A stretch of 64,000 nt of DNA from JABJAG01 sp038137215 (GTDB taxonomy: Bacteria > Pseudomonadota > Alphaproteobacteria > UBA6615): NCBI GenBank assembly GCA_038137215.1, contig JAYQBG010000010.1, positions 27,443 to 91,442 on the forward strand, in the 5' to 3' direction. The position numbers and the translations under genes are program-made. The first letter of the stretch is position 1, and each line of letters starts with the position of its first letter. The notes beneath the pieces were generated by a model, which was not told the origin of the DNA, ran no database searches, and saw only the letters and a program-made list of their open reading frames with translations. Positions 35,663 through 44,614 of the stretch are shown piece after piece.

Positions 35663-36255
35663 CGGGACAGATCGTCGAGCTGCCGCCGCAGGTTTTCGAT
35701 CTGCGACTGAAGGTCGTTCAGCTTGTCGTCATCCGACTTGGCAGCCTTCCTGGACTTAGGGGCTGATGGCTTGTCCCCGGCATTCTCTTCCTCGGCTCCG
35801 CGCGGCGTGAATATCTGAAACGCGCGCTCGAACATCGCCATGTTCTGCCGACCGAGTTCTTCCCACTGGCTGAGCGGATACATGCTGCGCCCCACCGCGC
35901 TCTCGACATAGTCACGCATGCGATCCTGATTGCTGGAAAACGCATCCATCGAGGCTTCCAGATAGTTCGGCACCATCGACTGCAGACTGTCGCCGTAAAA
36001 CTGAATGAGCTGTCGCAGAAAGCTGACCGGAAGCAGGTTTTCACCCTTCGCCTCTTCCTCGAAAATAATCTGTGTGAGGACCGGACGTGTGATGTCATCT
36101 CCGGACTTGGCATCGACCACGACAAATTCGTCGCCCGACTTAACCATCTGCGCCAGATCGTCGAGGGTGACGTATTTGCTCGTGGATGTGTTGTAGAGCC
36201 GCCGGTTGGCGTACTTCTTGATGGTAATCGGGTCGTTCTTGTTGGACTCGGCCAT
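35659..36255 (-). CDS. phaR: Polyhydroxyalkanoate synthesis repressor PhaR
   Basis: A 198-residue regulator. The N-terminal PHB/PHA accumulation DNA-binding domain (PITIKKYANRRLYNTSTSKYVTL at about 9-31) and the following regulatory domain (DVARS-like DITRPVLTQIIFEEE, then LLPVSFLRQLIQFYGDSLQ) are textbook PhaR. The C-terminal 40 residues are a charged coiled coil. PhaR binds both PHA granules and promoters of phasin and other storage genes. It faces away from the PhaC-like pair across a 135-base region that holds a candidate operator, and its stop overlaps the GGDEF-EAL stop. Confidence 0.95.
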   Translation of the reverse strand: MAESNKNDPITIKKYANRRLYNTSTSKYVTLDDLAQMVKSGDEFVVVDAKSGDDITRPVLTQIIFEEEAKGENLLPVSFLRQLIQFYGDSLQSMVPNYLEASMDAFSSNQDRMRDYVESAVGRSMYPLSQWEELGRQNMAMFERAFQIFTPRGAEEENAGDKPSAPKSRKAAKSDDDKLNDLQSQIENLRRQLDDLSR

Positions 36256-36314
36256 TTGGAAGGCCCCAGATGTTGCTCAGATGCGCATTACTATAGCAGA
36301 TCAATCGAAAAATG

Positions 36315-36325
36315 CTGCAACGCAA
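36315..36325. promoter_or_regulatory. Candidate PhaR operator
   Basis: The 11-mer ctgcaacgcaa lies midway between phaR and the divergent PHA genes. It fits a CTGC-N3-GCAG type site with one mismatch, the form I recall for PhaR in other alphaproteobacteria. A TGC-rich surround (aatgctgcaacgcaac) adds weight. This is a motif match only. Confidence 0.35.
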
Positions 36326-36390
36326 CGAGAGCCGCTCTTGGGCGCCTTGTTGTGGCGCAGCAAAGACCGACGCGTCTATAGTTCGGGACG

Positions 36391-36843
36391 ATGGATAAAG
36401 AACCAGATTATGCTGCACTCGCACGCCAGTATCTCGATCTGTGGGAGGATCAGCTGACGGCCATGGCCGCGGACCCGAACCTCGCCGAACAGAGCGCGCG
36501 GTTTTTCGAGGCGATGACCCAGCTCGGACATGACGTCAATCCGATGCTGACCGCCAACCTGGCCGAATTCCTGAAGACAGCGCAGCCCGGGGCACAACAT
36601 GACAAATCCGCAGCCGAACCCTCCGCGTACGGGCCCGAAACCACTTCCGCTGCATCTGGCGACGGCGATGAACGGCTGGATCAGCTCGCGCGCCGGGTTG
36701 CCGCTCTTGAAGAACGACTCGACGGCCTGGAGGCCGGAGGTGGCGGATCGCGCAAAAGCCTTGCAGGATGCGCTCGCACAAAACGCAGCGCAGCAAAGCC
36801 GGGCGCAAAAAAGCGCACACCTGCAAAATCCAAAGGCAAGTAG
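36391..36843 (+). CDS. Small PHA-cluster protein with coiled coil and basic tail, overlapping the PhaC-like gene
   Basis: 150 residues. Residues 1-50 are an amphipathic helical stretch (YAALARQYLDLWEDQLTAMA), 85-105 a coiled coil (RLDQLARRVAALEERLDGLE) and the last 30 a Lys/Arg/Ala/Pro tail (RTKRSAAKPGAKKRTPAK) like those of nucleoid-binding granule proteins. The 3' 245 bases overlap the PhaC-like gene in another frame. I do not recognise a named family; a PhaE/PhaM-like accessory or granule-nucleoid tether is inferred from shape and position beside phaR and PHA enzymes. Confidence 0.68.
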   Translation: MDKEPDYAALARQYLDLWEDQLTAMAADPNLAEQSARFFEAMTQLGHDVNPMLTANLAEFLKTAQPGAQHDKSAAEPSAYGPETTSAASGDGDERLDQLARRVAALEERLDGLEAGGGGSRKSLAGCARTKRSAAKPGAKKRTPAKSKGK

Positions 36844-37882
36844 CGAACCCGACCCGTTTGCCCTCGCGCTCGATCGGGAAATCCACGACCGGCTGGCTGC
36901 ATTTTCGGCCGGCGTCAGCGCCTATCGCCAGCATCCCTACCGTCGAAATCTGGAAGATCCGCCGGCCCTCTGGTCGTCGGGGGCCACCCGTCTTCTGGAC
37001 TATGGCCCGCGCGACGGCGCACCGGTGCTCTTCGTGCCTTCCCTGATCAACCGCGCCTATATCCTCGACCTCTCCGAACGCCGTTCCCTATTGCGCTGGA
37101 TGGCACGCGAGAGCGGATTGCGCCCCCTTCTGGTCGATTGGGATGCGCCCGGCCCGGCCGAGCGGCGGTTCACAATGAGCGACTATATCAATGGCCCTCT
37201 GACGACGGCGCTCGACACGGCGGTTGCGATCACGGGCCAGCCGGTTCCGGTGGTCGGGTACTGCATGGGGGGATTGCTGGCACTCGCACTGGCACGCCTG
37301 AATCCATCAAAAGTTTCGGGTCTGTCCCTGCTGGCGACACCGTGGAACTTCCAAGCCGAACGGGTCGCACAAGCCGAAGCACTGGCCCGGGCCGTCGAGG
37401 CCGCGAGTCCCTTGCTCGACCTTTATGGTGAACTTCCGGTCGATATCATCCAGTCCATGTTCTCCGCGCTCGATCCGTTTCTGGTCACGCGAAAATTCAC
37501 CGGCTTTGCCAAGGTGAATCCCGACAGTCAGGCCGCCGAAGACTTTGTAGCGCTTGAGGACTGGCTGAATGACGGGGTTCCGCTTTCCGGTCCGGTTGCG
37601 CGCGAATGCATGGGCGGATGGTACGGACGAAACACTCCGCACAAGGGCCTCTGGCATGTGGGGAAAACACCGATACGGCCGCAGGAGGTGGATCACCCCG
37701 CGCTCGTTCTCGTGCCCCAGCGGGACCGTATCGTGCCCCCGGCTTCTGCGGACGCACTTGCCGCGGCCTTGCCCAACGCCACGCGGGAAAGCCCGCGGCT
37801 GGGGCATATCGGCATGGTGGCGGCATCGCGCGCGCAGAGCGATGTATGGGAACCCCTGGCCACATGGCTTACGCGGCTTTAG
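36599..37882 (+). CDS. PhaC-like alpha/beta hydrolase (PHA synthase-related)
   Basis: A 427-residue protein with an alpha/beta fold core. The lipase box has cysteine instead of serine, GYCMGG with Cys222, as in PHA synthases; the acid is in VLVPQRDRIVPP and the histidine in LGHIGMVAA. The N-terminal GPKPLPLHLATA and the middle NLEDPPALWSSGATRLLDYG look family-conserved, which supports the start at 36599 even though it overlaps the preceding gene by 245 bases. It is shorter than class I PhaC (about 590), so it may be a divergent synthase or an intracellular depolymerase-like enzyme. It lies 160 bases before phaA. Confidence 0.78.
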   Translation: MTNPQPNPPRTGPKPLPLHLATAMNGWISSRAGLPLLKNDSTAWRPEVADRAKALQDALAQNAAQQSRAQKSAHLQNPKASSEPDPFALALDREIHDRLAAFSAGVSAYRQHPYRRNLEDPPALWSSGATRLLDYGPRDGAPVLFVPSLINRAYILDLSERRSLLRWMARESGLRPLLVDWDAPGPAERRFTMSDYINGPLTTALDTAVAITGQPVPVVGYCMGGLLALALARLNPSKVSGLSLLATPWNFQAERVAQAEALARAVEAASPLLDLYGELPVDIIQSMFSALDPFLVTRKFTGFAKVNPDSQAAEDFVALEDWLNDGVPLSGPVARECMGGWYGRNTPHKGLWHVGKTPIRPQEVDHPALVLVPQRDRIVPPASADALAAALPNATRESPRLGHIGMVAASRAQSDVWEPLATWLTRL

Positions 37883-38042
37883 TCCCGGTCCGGCACCCGA
37901 CAGACCCAGGGCACATGCTGGACTCTGTCATGTGTGAGGTTTATATCCAGCGAAGGTCTAAAAATGACGGAATTTGGGGCTTTTGGCGCGGCACACGCAC
38001 CCTTGAATACCCTGTGATTTCGCGAAATACAGGAGAGATAGC

Positions 38043-39218
38043 ATGTCGGATGTCGTGATTGCCGGAGCCACCCGGACGCCCGTGGGCGCTTTCAACGGAT
38101 CGTTGGCGAGCCTGAGCGCGGCGGAACTGGGCACGGTCGCCATCAAGGGCGCACTTGAACGCGCAGGCATTCCCGCAGCGGACGTGGATGAAGTCGTCCT
38201 CGGACAGGTGCTGACGGCGGCAACGGGCATGAATCCGGCGCGCCAGGCGTTGCTGGCCGCGGACATTCCCGAAAACCGCACAGCCTATCTCGTCAATCAG
38301 GTTTGCGGGTCCGGTCTTCGTTCGGTGGCGCAGGGTTATCAGGCCATCAAGCTGGGCGAGGCCGAGGTGGTCGTTGCCGGCGGTCAGGAGAGCATGAGCC
38401 AGGCACCCCATGCATCCCAGATGCGCAACGGGACCAAGATGGGCGATGTCAAACTGGTCGACACCATGATCAAGGACGGCCTGTGGTGCGCCATGATGGG
38501 CTACCACATGGGCAACACGGCCGAGAACGTAGCCGAGCAATGGCAGATCACCCGTGATGATCAGGACGAATTCGCCGCCGGCTCTCAGCAGAAGGCCGAA
38601 GCCGCGCAGAATGCCGGACGCCTGCAGGACGAAATCACACCTGTCACAATCACCAGTCGAAAGGGCGAGACGGTCGTGGAGGCGGATGAATATCCGCGTC
38701 ACGGAACCACCACCGAAACGCTCGGCAAGCTGCGCCCCGCCTTCAACAAGGAAGGCACCGTGACGGCCGGCAATGCCTCGGGCATCAATGACGGCGCGGC
38801 CGCGATCGTCCTGACCTCTTCGGATCAGGCCAAAAGCCGCGGCCTCAACCCGCTGGCGCGGATCGCCTCCTGGGCGACCGCCGGCGTGGAACCGTCCGTG
38901 ATGGGTTCCGGACCGATCCCGGCCAGCCGCAAGGCGCTTGAGCGAGCGGGATGGACGGTCGAGGATCTCGACCTTGTCGAAGCCAATGAGGCCTTTGCCG
39001 CGCAGGCCATCGCGGTCAATCGCGACATGGGCTGGGATCCGGAAATCGTCAACGTCAATGGTGGCGCGATTGCCATCGGGCATCCGATCGGTGCGTCGGG
39101 CGCGCGGGTCCTCGTGACCCTGCTCCACGAGATGGAGAAGCGCGACGCGAAGAAGGGCCTGACGACCTTGTGCATCGGCGGCGGCATGGGTATCGCCATG
39201 TGCGTCGAACGCGACTAG
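38043..39218 (+). CDS. phaA: Acetyl-CoA acetyltransferase (beta-ketothiolase)
   Basis: A 391-residue thiolase. The acyl-accepting Cys88 is in NQVCGSGLRS, His347 in GHPIGASG and the second catalytic Cys377 in CIGGGMG, all in their usual places. It condenses two acetyl-CoA to acetoacetyl-CoA, the first step of polyhydroxybutyrate synthesis. A strong AGGAGA ribosome site precedes the ATG. It is followed 78 bases later by phaB, so phaAB is a classic operon. Degradative thiolase function (atoB) is also compatible, but the context points to PHA. Confidence 0.95.
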   Translation: MSDVVIAGATRTPVGAFNGSLASLSAAELGTVAIKGALERAGIPAADVDEVVLGQVLTAATGMNPARQALLAADIPENRTAYLVNQVCGSGLRSVAQGYQAIKLGEAEVVVAGGQESMSQAPHASQMRNGTKMGDVKLVDTMIKDGLWCAMMGYHMGNTAENVAEQWQITRDDQDEFAAGSQQKAEAAQNAGRLQDEITPVTITSRKGETVVEADEYPRHGTTTETLGKLRPAFNKEGTVTAGNASGINDGAAAIVLTSSDQAKSRGLNPLARIASWATAGVEPSVMGSGPIPASRKALERAGWTVEDLDLVEANEAFAAQAIAVNRDMGWDPEIVNVNGGAIAIGHPIGASGARVLVTLLHEMEKRDAKKGLTTLCIGGGMGIAMCVERD

Positions 39219-39296
39219 GCAGGGAACGCAAACCAACGGGGCAGGAGAAAAGCACCGGAACGAAGGTGCGGGACGTCCGCAAACCAGGAGAGCAAG

Positions 39297-40019
39297 ATGG
39301 GTCGAGTTGCATTGGTCACCGGGGGTACCCGGGGCATTGGCGCGGCTATCAGCCGCAATCTCAGAGATGCCGGCCGCGATGTGGTCGCCGCATATGCGGG
39401 CAATGTGCATGCCGCCAAGGAGTTCGAGGACATCACCGGCATCAAGACCGTGAAGGTCGATGTTTCGGATTCCGATCAGGTTCAGGACGCCGTGGCCAAG
39501 ATCAAAGCCGAAATGGGGCCGGTTGAAATCCTGGTGAACAATGCCGGCATCACCCGCGACGGCACCATGCACCGCATGACCTTCGAACAGTGGAAGGAAG
39601 TGATCGACACCAACCTGTCGGGCGTTTTCAACTGTTCGCGCGCCGTGATCGAGGATATGCGGGACCTGAACTTCGGACGCATCGTCAATATCGGCTCGAT
39701 CAATGGCCAGGCCGGCCAGTACGGCCAGGTCAATTATGCGGCCACCAAGTCGGGCATCCACGGATTTACAAAGGCGCTCGCCCAGGAAGGTGCGGGCAAA
39801 GGCATCACCGTGAATGCCATCGCGCCGGGTTATGTCGATACCGACATGGTGCGCGCGGTGCCGCCGGATGTGCTGGAAAAGATCATTGCGCGCATTCCGG
39901 TCGGGCGGCTGGGACAGGCCGATGACATCGCACGTGGCGTCCTCTTCCTGACCGCCGATAATGCCGGCTTCATCACCGGATCGACCCTGTCGATCAACGG
40001 CGGACAGCATATGTACTAG
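39297..40019 (+). CDS. phaB: Acetoacetyl-CoA reductase
   Basis: A 240-residue SDR enzyme. The cofactor motif TGGTRGIG, NNAG in EILVNNAGITRDG, the serine in VNIGSINGQAGQYGQ, and YAATKSG with the catalytic Tyr and Lys are present; the GQ-rich loop is typical of PhaB. It reduces acetoacetyl-CoA to (R)-3-hydroxybutyryl-CoA with NADPH. It has an AGGAG site and sits directly after phaA. A short hairpin (aggcc..ggcct, 40018-40031) follows the stop, without a T run, so termination there is uncertain. Confidence 0.95.
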   Translation: MGRVALVTGGTRGIGAAISRNLRDAGRDVVAAYAGNVHAAKEFEDITGIKTVKVDVSDSDQVQDAVAKIKAEMGPVEILVNNAGITRDGTMHRMTFEQWKEVIDTNLSGVFNCSRAVIEDMRDLNFGRIVNIGSINGQAGQYGQVNYAATKSGIHGFTKALAQEGAGKGITVNAIAPGYVDTDMVRAVPPDVLEKIIARIPVGRLGQADDIARGVLFLTADNAGFITGSTLSINGGQHMY

Positions 40020-40079
40020 GCCTTTCGGCCTGCAATATGGCGCCCCGGGAATGACCGACTGCCTCCACAACCGCGTATC

Positions 40080-40598
40080 ATGAGCGATCGCGAATATCCC
40101 GACCGGCCGATTGCAGGCGTCGGCATCGTGGTCTTGAAGGGCGATCACGTGCTGATGATCCGGCGCGGCAGGGAACCGCGGCTGGGGCAATGGAGTATTC
40201 CCGGCGGCAAACAGGAGCTCGGCGAGACCTGGCACCAGACGGCCATACGGGAAGTGCGCGAGGAAACCGGGGTCGAAATCGAGGTGATCGGCATCGTGGA
40301 CGTGGTCGATGCCATTGTGCGCGACGGGGATCCGGCCCGGCCGGGCACACAGGGCGTGACGGCCCCCGTGTCACCGGCCGCCGACGAGGCGATGGGCGAT
40401 CGGCCGGTGCGCTATCACTACACGCTTGTGGATTGTGCGGCACACTGGACGGCCGGTGACGCCGTGGCCGGTGGAGATGCCGCTCATGCCGAATGGTGGC
40501 CGCTCGAGCGCATCGGTGAACTCGATCTGTGGACCGAGACGGTCCGGATCATCCGGGAAGCCGCGGCGATGGCCAGCACCCACTCGCGGTCCGCATGA
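40080..40598 (+). CDS. Nudix hydrolase
   Basis: A 172-residue protein of the Nudix fold. The Nudix box reads GGKQELGETWHQTAIREV followed by REETGV, with all metal-binding glutamates kept. It has an insertion after the box (DGDPARPGTQGVTAPVSP) not typical of short MutT. Substrates could be ADP-ribose, a nucleotide sugar or a damaged nucleotide. The stop overlaps the start of the EamA transporter (ATGA), so the two are translated in a coupled way. Confidence 0.87.
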   Translation: MSDREYPDRPIAGVGIVVLKGDHVLMIRRGREPRLGQWSIPGGKQELGETWHQTAIREVREETGVEIEVIGIVDVVDAIVRDGDPARPGTQGVTAPVSPAADEAMGDRPVRYHYTLVDCAAHWTAGDAVAGGDAAHAEWWPLERIGELDLWTETVRIIREAAAMASTHSRSA

Positions 40599-41500
40599 CG
40601 GGCCCGGCAGGGCCACGGACCCGCAAACGGGCAACAGCGATCGGCCTGCTGGCCGTACTTATCTGGTCCACCCTCGCCCTGTTCGGCGCGCTTGCCGGTG
40701 CAGTCCCGCCCCTGCAGATGGTGGCCATGGCTTTCACGCTTGTTTTCGCGCTGTCCATGGCGGTCTGGCTGGTCCGGGGGGACAATCCGCTCACCCATAT
40801 GCGCCAGCCCTGGCCCGCCTGGATGCTCGGGATCGCGGGCCTCTTCGGCTATCACTTCCTGTATTTCGCGGGAATCCAGAACGCCCCGCCGGCCGATGCG
40901 AATCTGATCAACTATCTCTGGCCGATGCTGATTGTTCTGTTTTCCGCCCTGCTCCCGGCGGAAGCTGATGTGGGACGCCTGCGCTGGCATCATCTGGCCG
41001 GTGCGGCTGCGGGCCTGGCCGGGACCGTGCTGATCGTGACCGGCGGGGGCAGCGTTGCCTTCCGCGCCGAATATGCGACGGGCTACCTGGCCGCCCTGGG
41101 CGCGGCCCTGGCCTGGTCGAGCTATTCGGTGCTTTCCCGGCGGTTTGCCCATATTTCGACCGATGCGGTCGGTGCCTTCTGTGGGGGCACGGCCCTGCTG
41201 GCCTGGGTCGCACATCTGTGGCTCGAACCCACGGTCTGGCCCGAGGACATGATCGCCTGGTTGGCCATTGTCGGGCTGGGCCTGGGGCCTGTCGGAGTGG
41301 CATTTTTTGTCTGGGACCACGGCGTGAAACACGGCGATCTTCGCGTGCTGGGGGTCAGCGCCTATGCCGCGCCGCTGCTTTCCACTCTGCTACTCGTGGT
41401 TATGGGACTGGCCCCCGCAAGCTGGAGTCTCGGCGTGGCCTGCCTGCTGATCGCCGGGGGCGGGTTACTCGCAGCGCGCGATTTGCTCCGGGCCAGCTAG
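40595..41500 (+). CDS. EamA-family (DMT) transporter
   Basis: Starts at ATG 40595 inside the Nudix stop; 301 residues with about ten membrane segments in two homologous halves (AIGLLAVLIWSTLALFGAL and LGAALAWSSYSVLSRRFA), the drug/metabolite transporter plan. Such carriers export amino acids or metabolites in the inner membrane. The substrate is not predictable. Its stop overlaps the stop of the convergent ferredoxin-like gene by 4 bases. Confidence 0.85.
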   Translation: MTGPAGPRTRKRATAIGLLAVLIWSTLALFGALAGAVPPLQMVAMAFTLVFALSMAVWLVRGDNPLTHMRQPWPAWMLGIAGLFGYHFLYFAGIQNAPPADANLINYLWPMLIVLFSALLPAEADVGRLRWHHLAGAAAGLAGTVLIVTGGGSVAFRAEYATGYLAALGAALAWSSYSVLSRRFAHISTDAVGAFCGGTALLAWVAHLWLEPTVWPEDMIAWLAIVGLGLGPVGVAFFVWDHGVKHGDLRVLGVSAYAAPLLSTLLLVVMGLAPASWSLGVACLLIAGGGLLAARDLLRAS

Positions 41501-42168
41501 TCGCGCCTGTTGGCCGCGAAAAAGGCACGCATGTGAAACCCGGCCTGTTCGCGCGCATAGACAAAATCCCGGCCGACCGGGCAGGCCCGCCTTGCCCGGC
41601 ACCCGTCTTCAACGCAATCGGCACCGGCGCGGGTTGCAAGATGTGAGACACAGGCCGGCACGTCGTAGCCGTCACCGCTAAACGCTTCGACCGGGCAGGT
41701 CGCAAGACAGGGCTTGTCCGCACAGCTCTCGCATGGAGAGGGCCGGCTGTCAGGTGCCGGAAGATCGATCCTTTCGGCAAAGGCGAGCGCGCCCCGGTAT
41801 GCGTGCCAAAGCCCATAGTCGGGATGGATCAGAAGCCCGAGGGGTGACGGATAGGTCGGCTCGGCTCGTTGCGCCCAGCGCTGGAACGGCAGGAAGGGCG
41901 GGCCGCCGAAGGGAAACAGCGGTACTGCTCCAAGATCATCGGCGATTCCGGTCAGCCGCTCGCGGATCCAGTCATCCAGCGGGTTTCCGCTGCCGGAACC
42001 GGCGCCCGCTTCCCGCGCGAAAGCCTGCCACATCGCCATCCCGGCATTGCCTACCAGCACGAGGGTTCCGACAGACCCGGGCACGGCGTCAGCGGGTTCC
42101 GGATGGAACCCGCCGCGCAGGATCAGCCCGGTCGGCTTCAGTTCTTCTGCAATGGCCGCGAAAAGCAC
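41497..42168 (-). CDS. Ferredoxin-like iron-sulfur protein related to the epoxyqueuosine reductase C-terminus
   Basis: A 223-residue protein. The N-terminal part contains VGTLVLVGNAGMAMWQAFARE; the second half has two cysteine clusters, CESCADKPCLATCP and CVEDGCRARRACP, which can bind one or two 4Fe-4S clusters, with the arrangement seen after the catalytic domain of QueG. The cobalamin-binding part of QueG is absent. It starts 5 bases after asd and is probably co-transcribed with it. Its electron-transfer partner and function are unknown. Confidence 0.72.
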   Translation of the reverse strand: MLFAAIAEELKPTGLILRGGFHPEPADAVPGSVGTLVLVGNAGMAMWQAFAREAGAGSGSGNPLDDWIRERLTGIADDLGAVPLFPFGGPPFLPFQRWAQRAEPTYPSPLGLLIHPDYGLWHAYRGALAFAERIDLPAPDSRPSPCESCADKPCLATCPVEAFSGDGYDVPACVSHLATRAGADCVEDGCRARRACPVGRDFVYAREQAGFHMRAFFAANRRD

Positions 42169-42173
42169 GCCGG

Positions 42174-43208
42174 CTATTCGGCAGCGATCGCCTTTTTCAG
42201 ATACTCACGATCGAGCAGTTCGGCGATCTGAACGGTGTTCAGCGCCGCGCCTTTTCGGAGATTGTCGGAGACAACCCACATGTTCAGACCGTTCTCGACG
42301 GTGGCATCGTCCCGGATGCGGCTGACATAGACCGCATCCTCGCCGGCGGATTCTTCCGGCGTGACATAGCCCTCATTGGCCCGGTGATCGATCACCGAGA
42401 CCCCGGGCGCCTCGCGCAAAATCTCGCGGGCTTCTTTCTCGGACACCTCGCGTTCGAACTCGAGATTGATCGACTCCGCATGGCCGATGAACACCGGCAC
42501 ACGAACACAGGTCGCCGTGACCTTGATCTTCGGATCCAGGATCTTCTTGGTCTCGACAACCATCTTCCACTCTTCCTTGGTGGAACCGTCATCCATGAAG
42601 ACATCGATATGGGGGATCACGTTGAAGGCGATCTGCTTGGTGAACTGCTTCGGTTCCAGGGGGTCGTTCACATAGACCGCCCGGGTCTGATTGAAGAGCT
42701 CGTCCATCCCTTCCTTGCCCGCGCCGGACACCGACTGATAGGTCGAAACGACGACGCGCGTGATGCCGAAGGCATCGTGCAGCGGCTTGAGTGCGACGAG
42801 CATCTGGATCGTCGAACAGTTCGGATTGGCGATGATATTGCGCTTGGTGTAGCCGCCGGCAGCTTCCGGATTCACCTCCGGCACGATCAGCGGCACATCG
42901 GGGTCCATGCGGAAATGGGACGTGTTGTCGATCACGATACAGCCCGCCGCAGCCGCCTTCGGTGCATACTGCGAGGACACCTTGGCACCGGGAGAGAACA
43001 GACCGATATCGGTTCCGGTAAAGTCGTAATCGGCCAGGGACTGCACTTTCAACGTTGTATCTTCCCCGTAGGAGACTTCACGCCCGACCGAACGCTCGCT
43101 CGCCAATGCCACGACCTCGTCTGCCGGAAAATCGCGTTCCGCCAGCGTCTGCAGCAATTCGCGGCCGACATTGCCCGTCGCACCGACCACCGCAACCTTG
43201 TAACCCAT
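42174..43208 (-). CDS. asd: Aspartate-semialdehyde dehydrogenase
   Basis: A 344-residue enzyme that reduces aspartyl phosphate to aspartate semialdehyde with NADPH in the lysine/threonine/methionine and diaminopimelate pathways. The glycine motif GATGNVGREL is at 9-18, the active Cys131 in NPNCSTIQM, and the catalytic histidine in VFIGHAES. The length of about 340 is standard. In related alphaproteobacteria asd closely follows leuB; here a run of small genes (43400-46138) lies between. Confidence 0.96.
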   Translation of the reverse strand: MGYKVAVVGATGNVGRELLQTLAERDFPADEVVALASERSVGREVSYGEDTTLKVQSLADYDFTGTDIGLFSPGAKVSSQYAPKAAAAGCIVIDNTSHFRMDPDVPLIVPEVNPEAAGGYTKRNIIANPNCSTIQMLVALKPLHDAFGITRVVVSTYQSVSGAGKEGMDELFNQTRAVYVNDPLEPKQFTKQIAFNVIPHIDVFMDDGSTKEEWKMVVETKKILDPKIKVTATCVRVPVFIGHAESINLEFEREVSEKEAREILREAPGVSVIDHRANEGYVTPEESAGEDAVYVSRIRDDATVENGLNMWVVSDNLRKGAALNTVQIAELLDREYLKKAIAAE

Positions 43209-43312
43209 GGGTCCTATCCTTGTTTGCCCGGCACAGTTTGTGCCGGTTGCGGCGATGACTTAAGCCCGAAAAGCCGGTTTTGCAAGCTTTTGCAAGACTG
43301 ATTGCTATAGTT

Positions 43313-43387
43313 CGTCATACCCGGGCTTGACCCAGGTGTCTCGGCACAGACCGAGATGCGATGCGCGGATCAAGTCCGCGCATGACG
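43313..43387. repeat. Dispersed palindromic repeat, type B, long copy
   Basis: Begins cgtcatacccgggcttgacc and ends gcggatcaagtccgcgcatg then acg; the two ends are near-complements, and an inner pair (tctcgg and ccgaga) folds too. It is followed by ctgattgg, like the short copy at 22328-22347. It lies in the 191 bases between the asd start side and the methyltransferase stop; the rest of that gap shows nothing recognisable. Confidence 0.75.
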
Positions 43388-43399
43388 CTGATTGGCTGG

Positions 43400-44209
43400 C
43401 TAAATCTTCCTGGCCACTATGCTCACATAGTTCATGAAGCCGTAGAACGCGCCGGTCTCGATCCGGCGCTGACATTCCGCCACCAACGCATCGCGCATCG
43501 CCTGATCGATCCGGCCCCATTGCTGCAGATACAGCGCCCCGCGTTCCGTCCAGCCCCGCGTCAGAGCCGGCGCACCCGTCTCCAGATGGCCGTGGCTGCG
43601 GGTGGATTGGGGCCTGAACCCGGCCGCGATCAGCACCGTAGGCAATCGACGAACCAGCCACTTGTCGTGGACATTGCCCTCCACAAAGGCATCGATGCAG
43701 CCCTGCATCGGATCCGCGTCGGAGGTGGCGACACTCATGGTGGTGAAATCCCCGTCATAGATCGCCACCTGCCCGCCGGGCCGCAACACCCGGTGAACAT
43801 CCGCCAGCACATCTTCCGGCCCGGGCACATGGGTCAGCAGGGTGTGAAGCACCACCACGTCGAACCTGGCATCGTCGAAGGGTAGCTTGCGCGCATCGGC
43901 CTGCTGAAAGGACACATTCGGGATGTCAGCGGCCAGTTCCCGGGCGCACTCGAGAAACGGTTCGAGCTGATCGACGCCGACCACCTCGCCCACACCGGGC
44001 CATTGGGCCAGTGTTCGGGATTGCGGGCCCGTCCCGCACCCCACATCCAGCACCCGCGCATTTTCAGGAAATTTCACATCCGCCAGATAGGATTTCAGCG
44101 CCGCACTCTGCTGCGGCGTCGCCGCACGCCGCTCCAGGCTGAGCTTGATCTCCTCGACGATTTTCGCCGGAATAGCTTCGGGGTTCACATAAATGTCGGG
44201 CACATGCAT
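43400..44209 (-). CDS. Class I SAM-dependent methyltransferase
   Basis: A 269-residue methyltransferase of the UbiE/type 11 form. Motif I is LDVGCGTG at 54-61, the acidic end of strand 2 is in VVGVDQLEPF, QADARKLPFDDARFDVV is motif II-like, and VHRVLRPGGQVAIYD is motif III. The substrate is unknown; the C-terminal 110 residues (WTERGALYLQQWGRID) are variable in the family. The gene reads leftward toward asd and is divergent from the Mpo1-like gene. Confidence 0.85.
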   Translation of the reverse strand: MHVPDIYVNPEAIPAKIVEEIKLSLERRAATPQQSAALKSYLADVKFPENARVLDVGCGTGPQSRTLAQWPGVGEVVGVDQLEPFLECARELAADIPNVSFQQADARKLPFDDARFDVVVLHTLLTHVPGPEDVLADVHRVLRPGGQVAIYDGDFTTMSVATSDADPMQGCIDAFVEGNVHDKWLVRRLPTVLIAAGFRPQSTRSHGHLETGAPALTRGWTERGALYLQQWGRIDQAMRDALVAECQRRIETGAFYGFMNYVSIVARKI

Positions 44210-44250
44210 CTCCTCGCAATCAACGGATCAGTTGTGCCAGAATTCCGCCC

Positions 44251-44592
44251 ATGGCCGAACGATTTTCCAGCTATGCCGAATTCTGGCCCCACTATCTGCG
44301 CGAACATGCGCAGCCGCAAACCCGTGGGATACACTATGCCGGAACAATGTCAGCGCTTCTTCTGATCGGCTTCGGAATCGTCACCGGCCCCTGGTGGCTG
44401 TTGCTGATCGCGCCCTTCGCGGGCTATGGCCCGGCCTGGATCAGCCACGGTTTTGTGGAGAAAAACCGCCCCGCGACCTTTACGCATCCGGTCTGGTCGC
44501 TGCTCAGTGACTTCCGGATGCTACAACTCTTGATCACCGGGCGGCTGGAGCCCGAACTGCGCGGCGCGGGTGTCGAACCACGAAGCCGCTGA
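44251..44592 (+). CDS. DUF962/Mpo1-like membrane protein
   Basis: A 113-residue protein with three hydrophobic segments. It begins with the conserved FWPHYLREHAQPQTRGIHYAGT and ends its core with GHGF-like SHGFVEKNRPATFTHPVWSLLSD, the signature of the Mpo1/DUF962 family. Yeast Mpo1 is a dioxygenase in 2-hydroxy fatty acid alpha-oxidation with histidine iron ligands; the histidines are kept here. Whether the bacterial form has that activity is not shown. It is followed 22 bases later by a lipoprotein gene. Confidence 0.85.
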   Translation: MAERFSSYAEFWPHYLREHAQPQTRGIHYAGTMSALLLIGFGIVTGPWWLLLIAPFAGYGPAWISHGFVEKNRPATFTHPVWSLLSDFRMLQLLITGRLEPELRGAGVEPRSR

Positions 44593-44614
44593 CCGTCCGT
44601 AGAATTACTTTACG

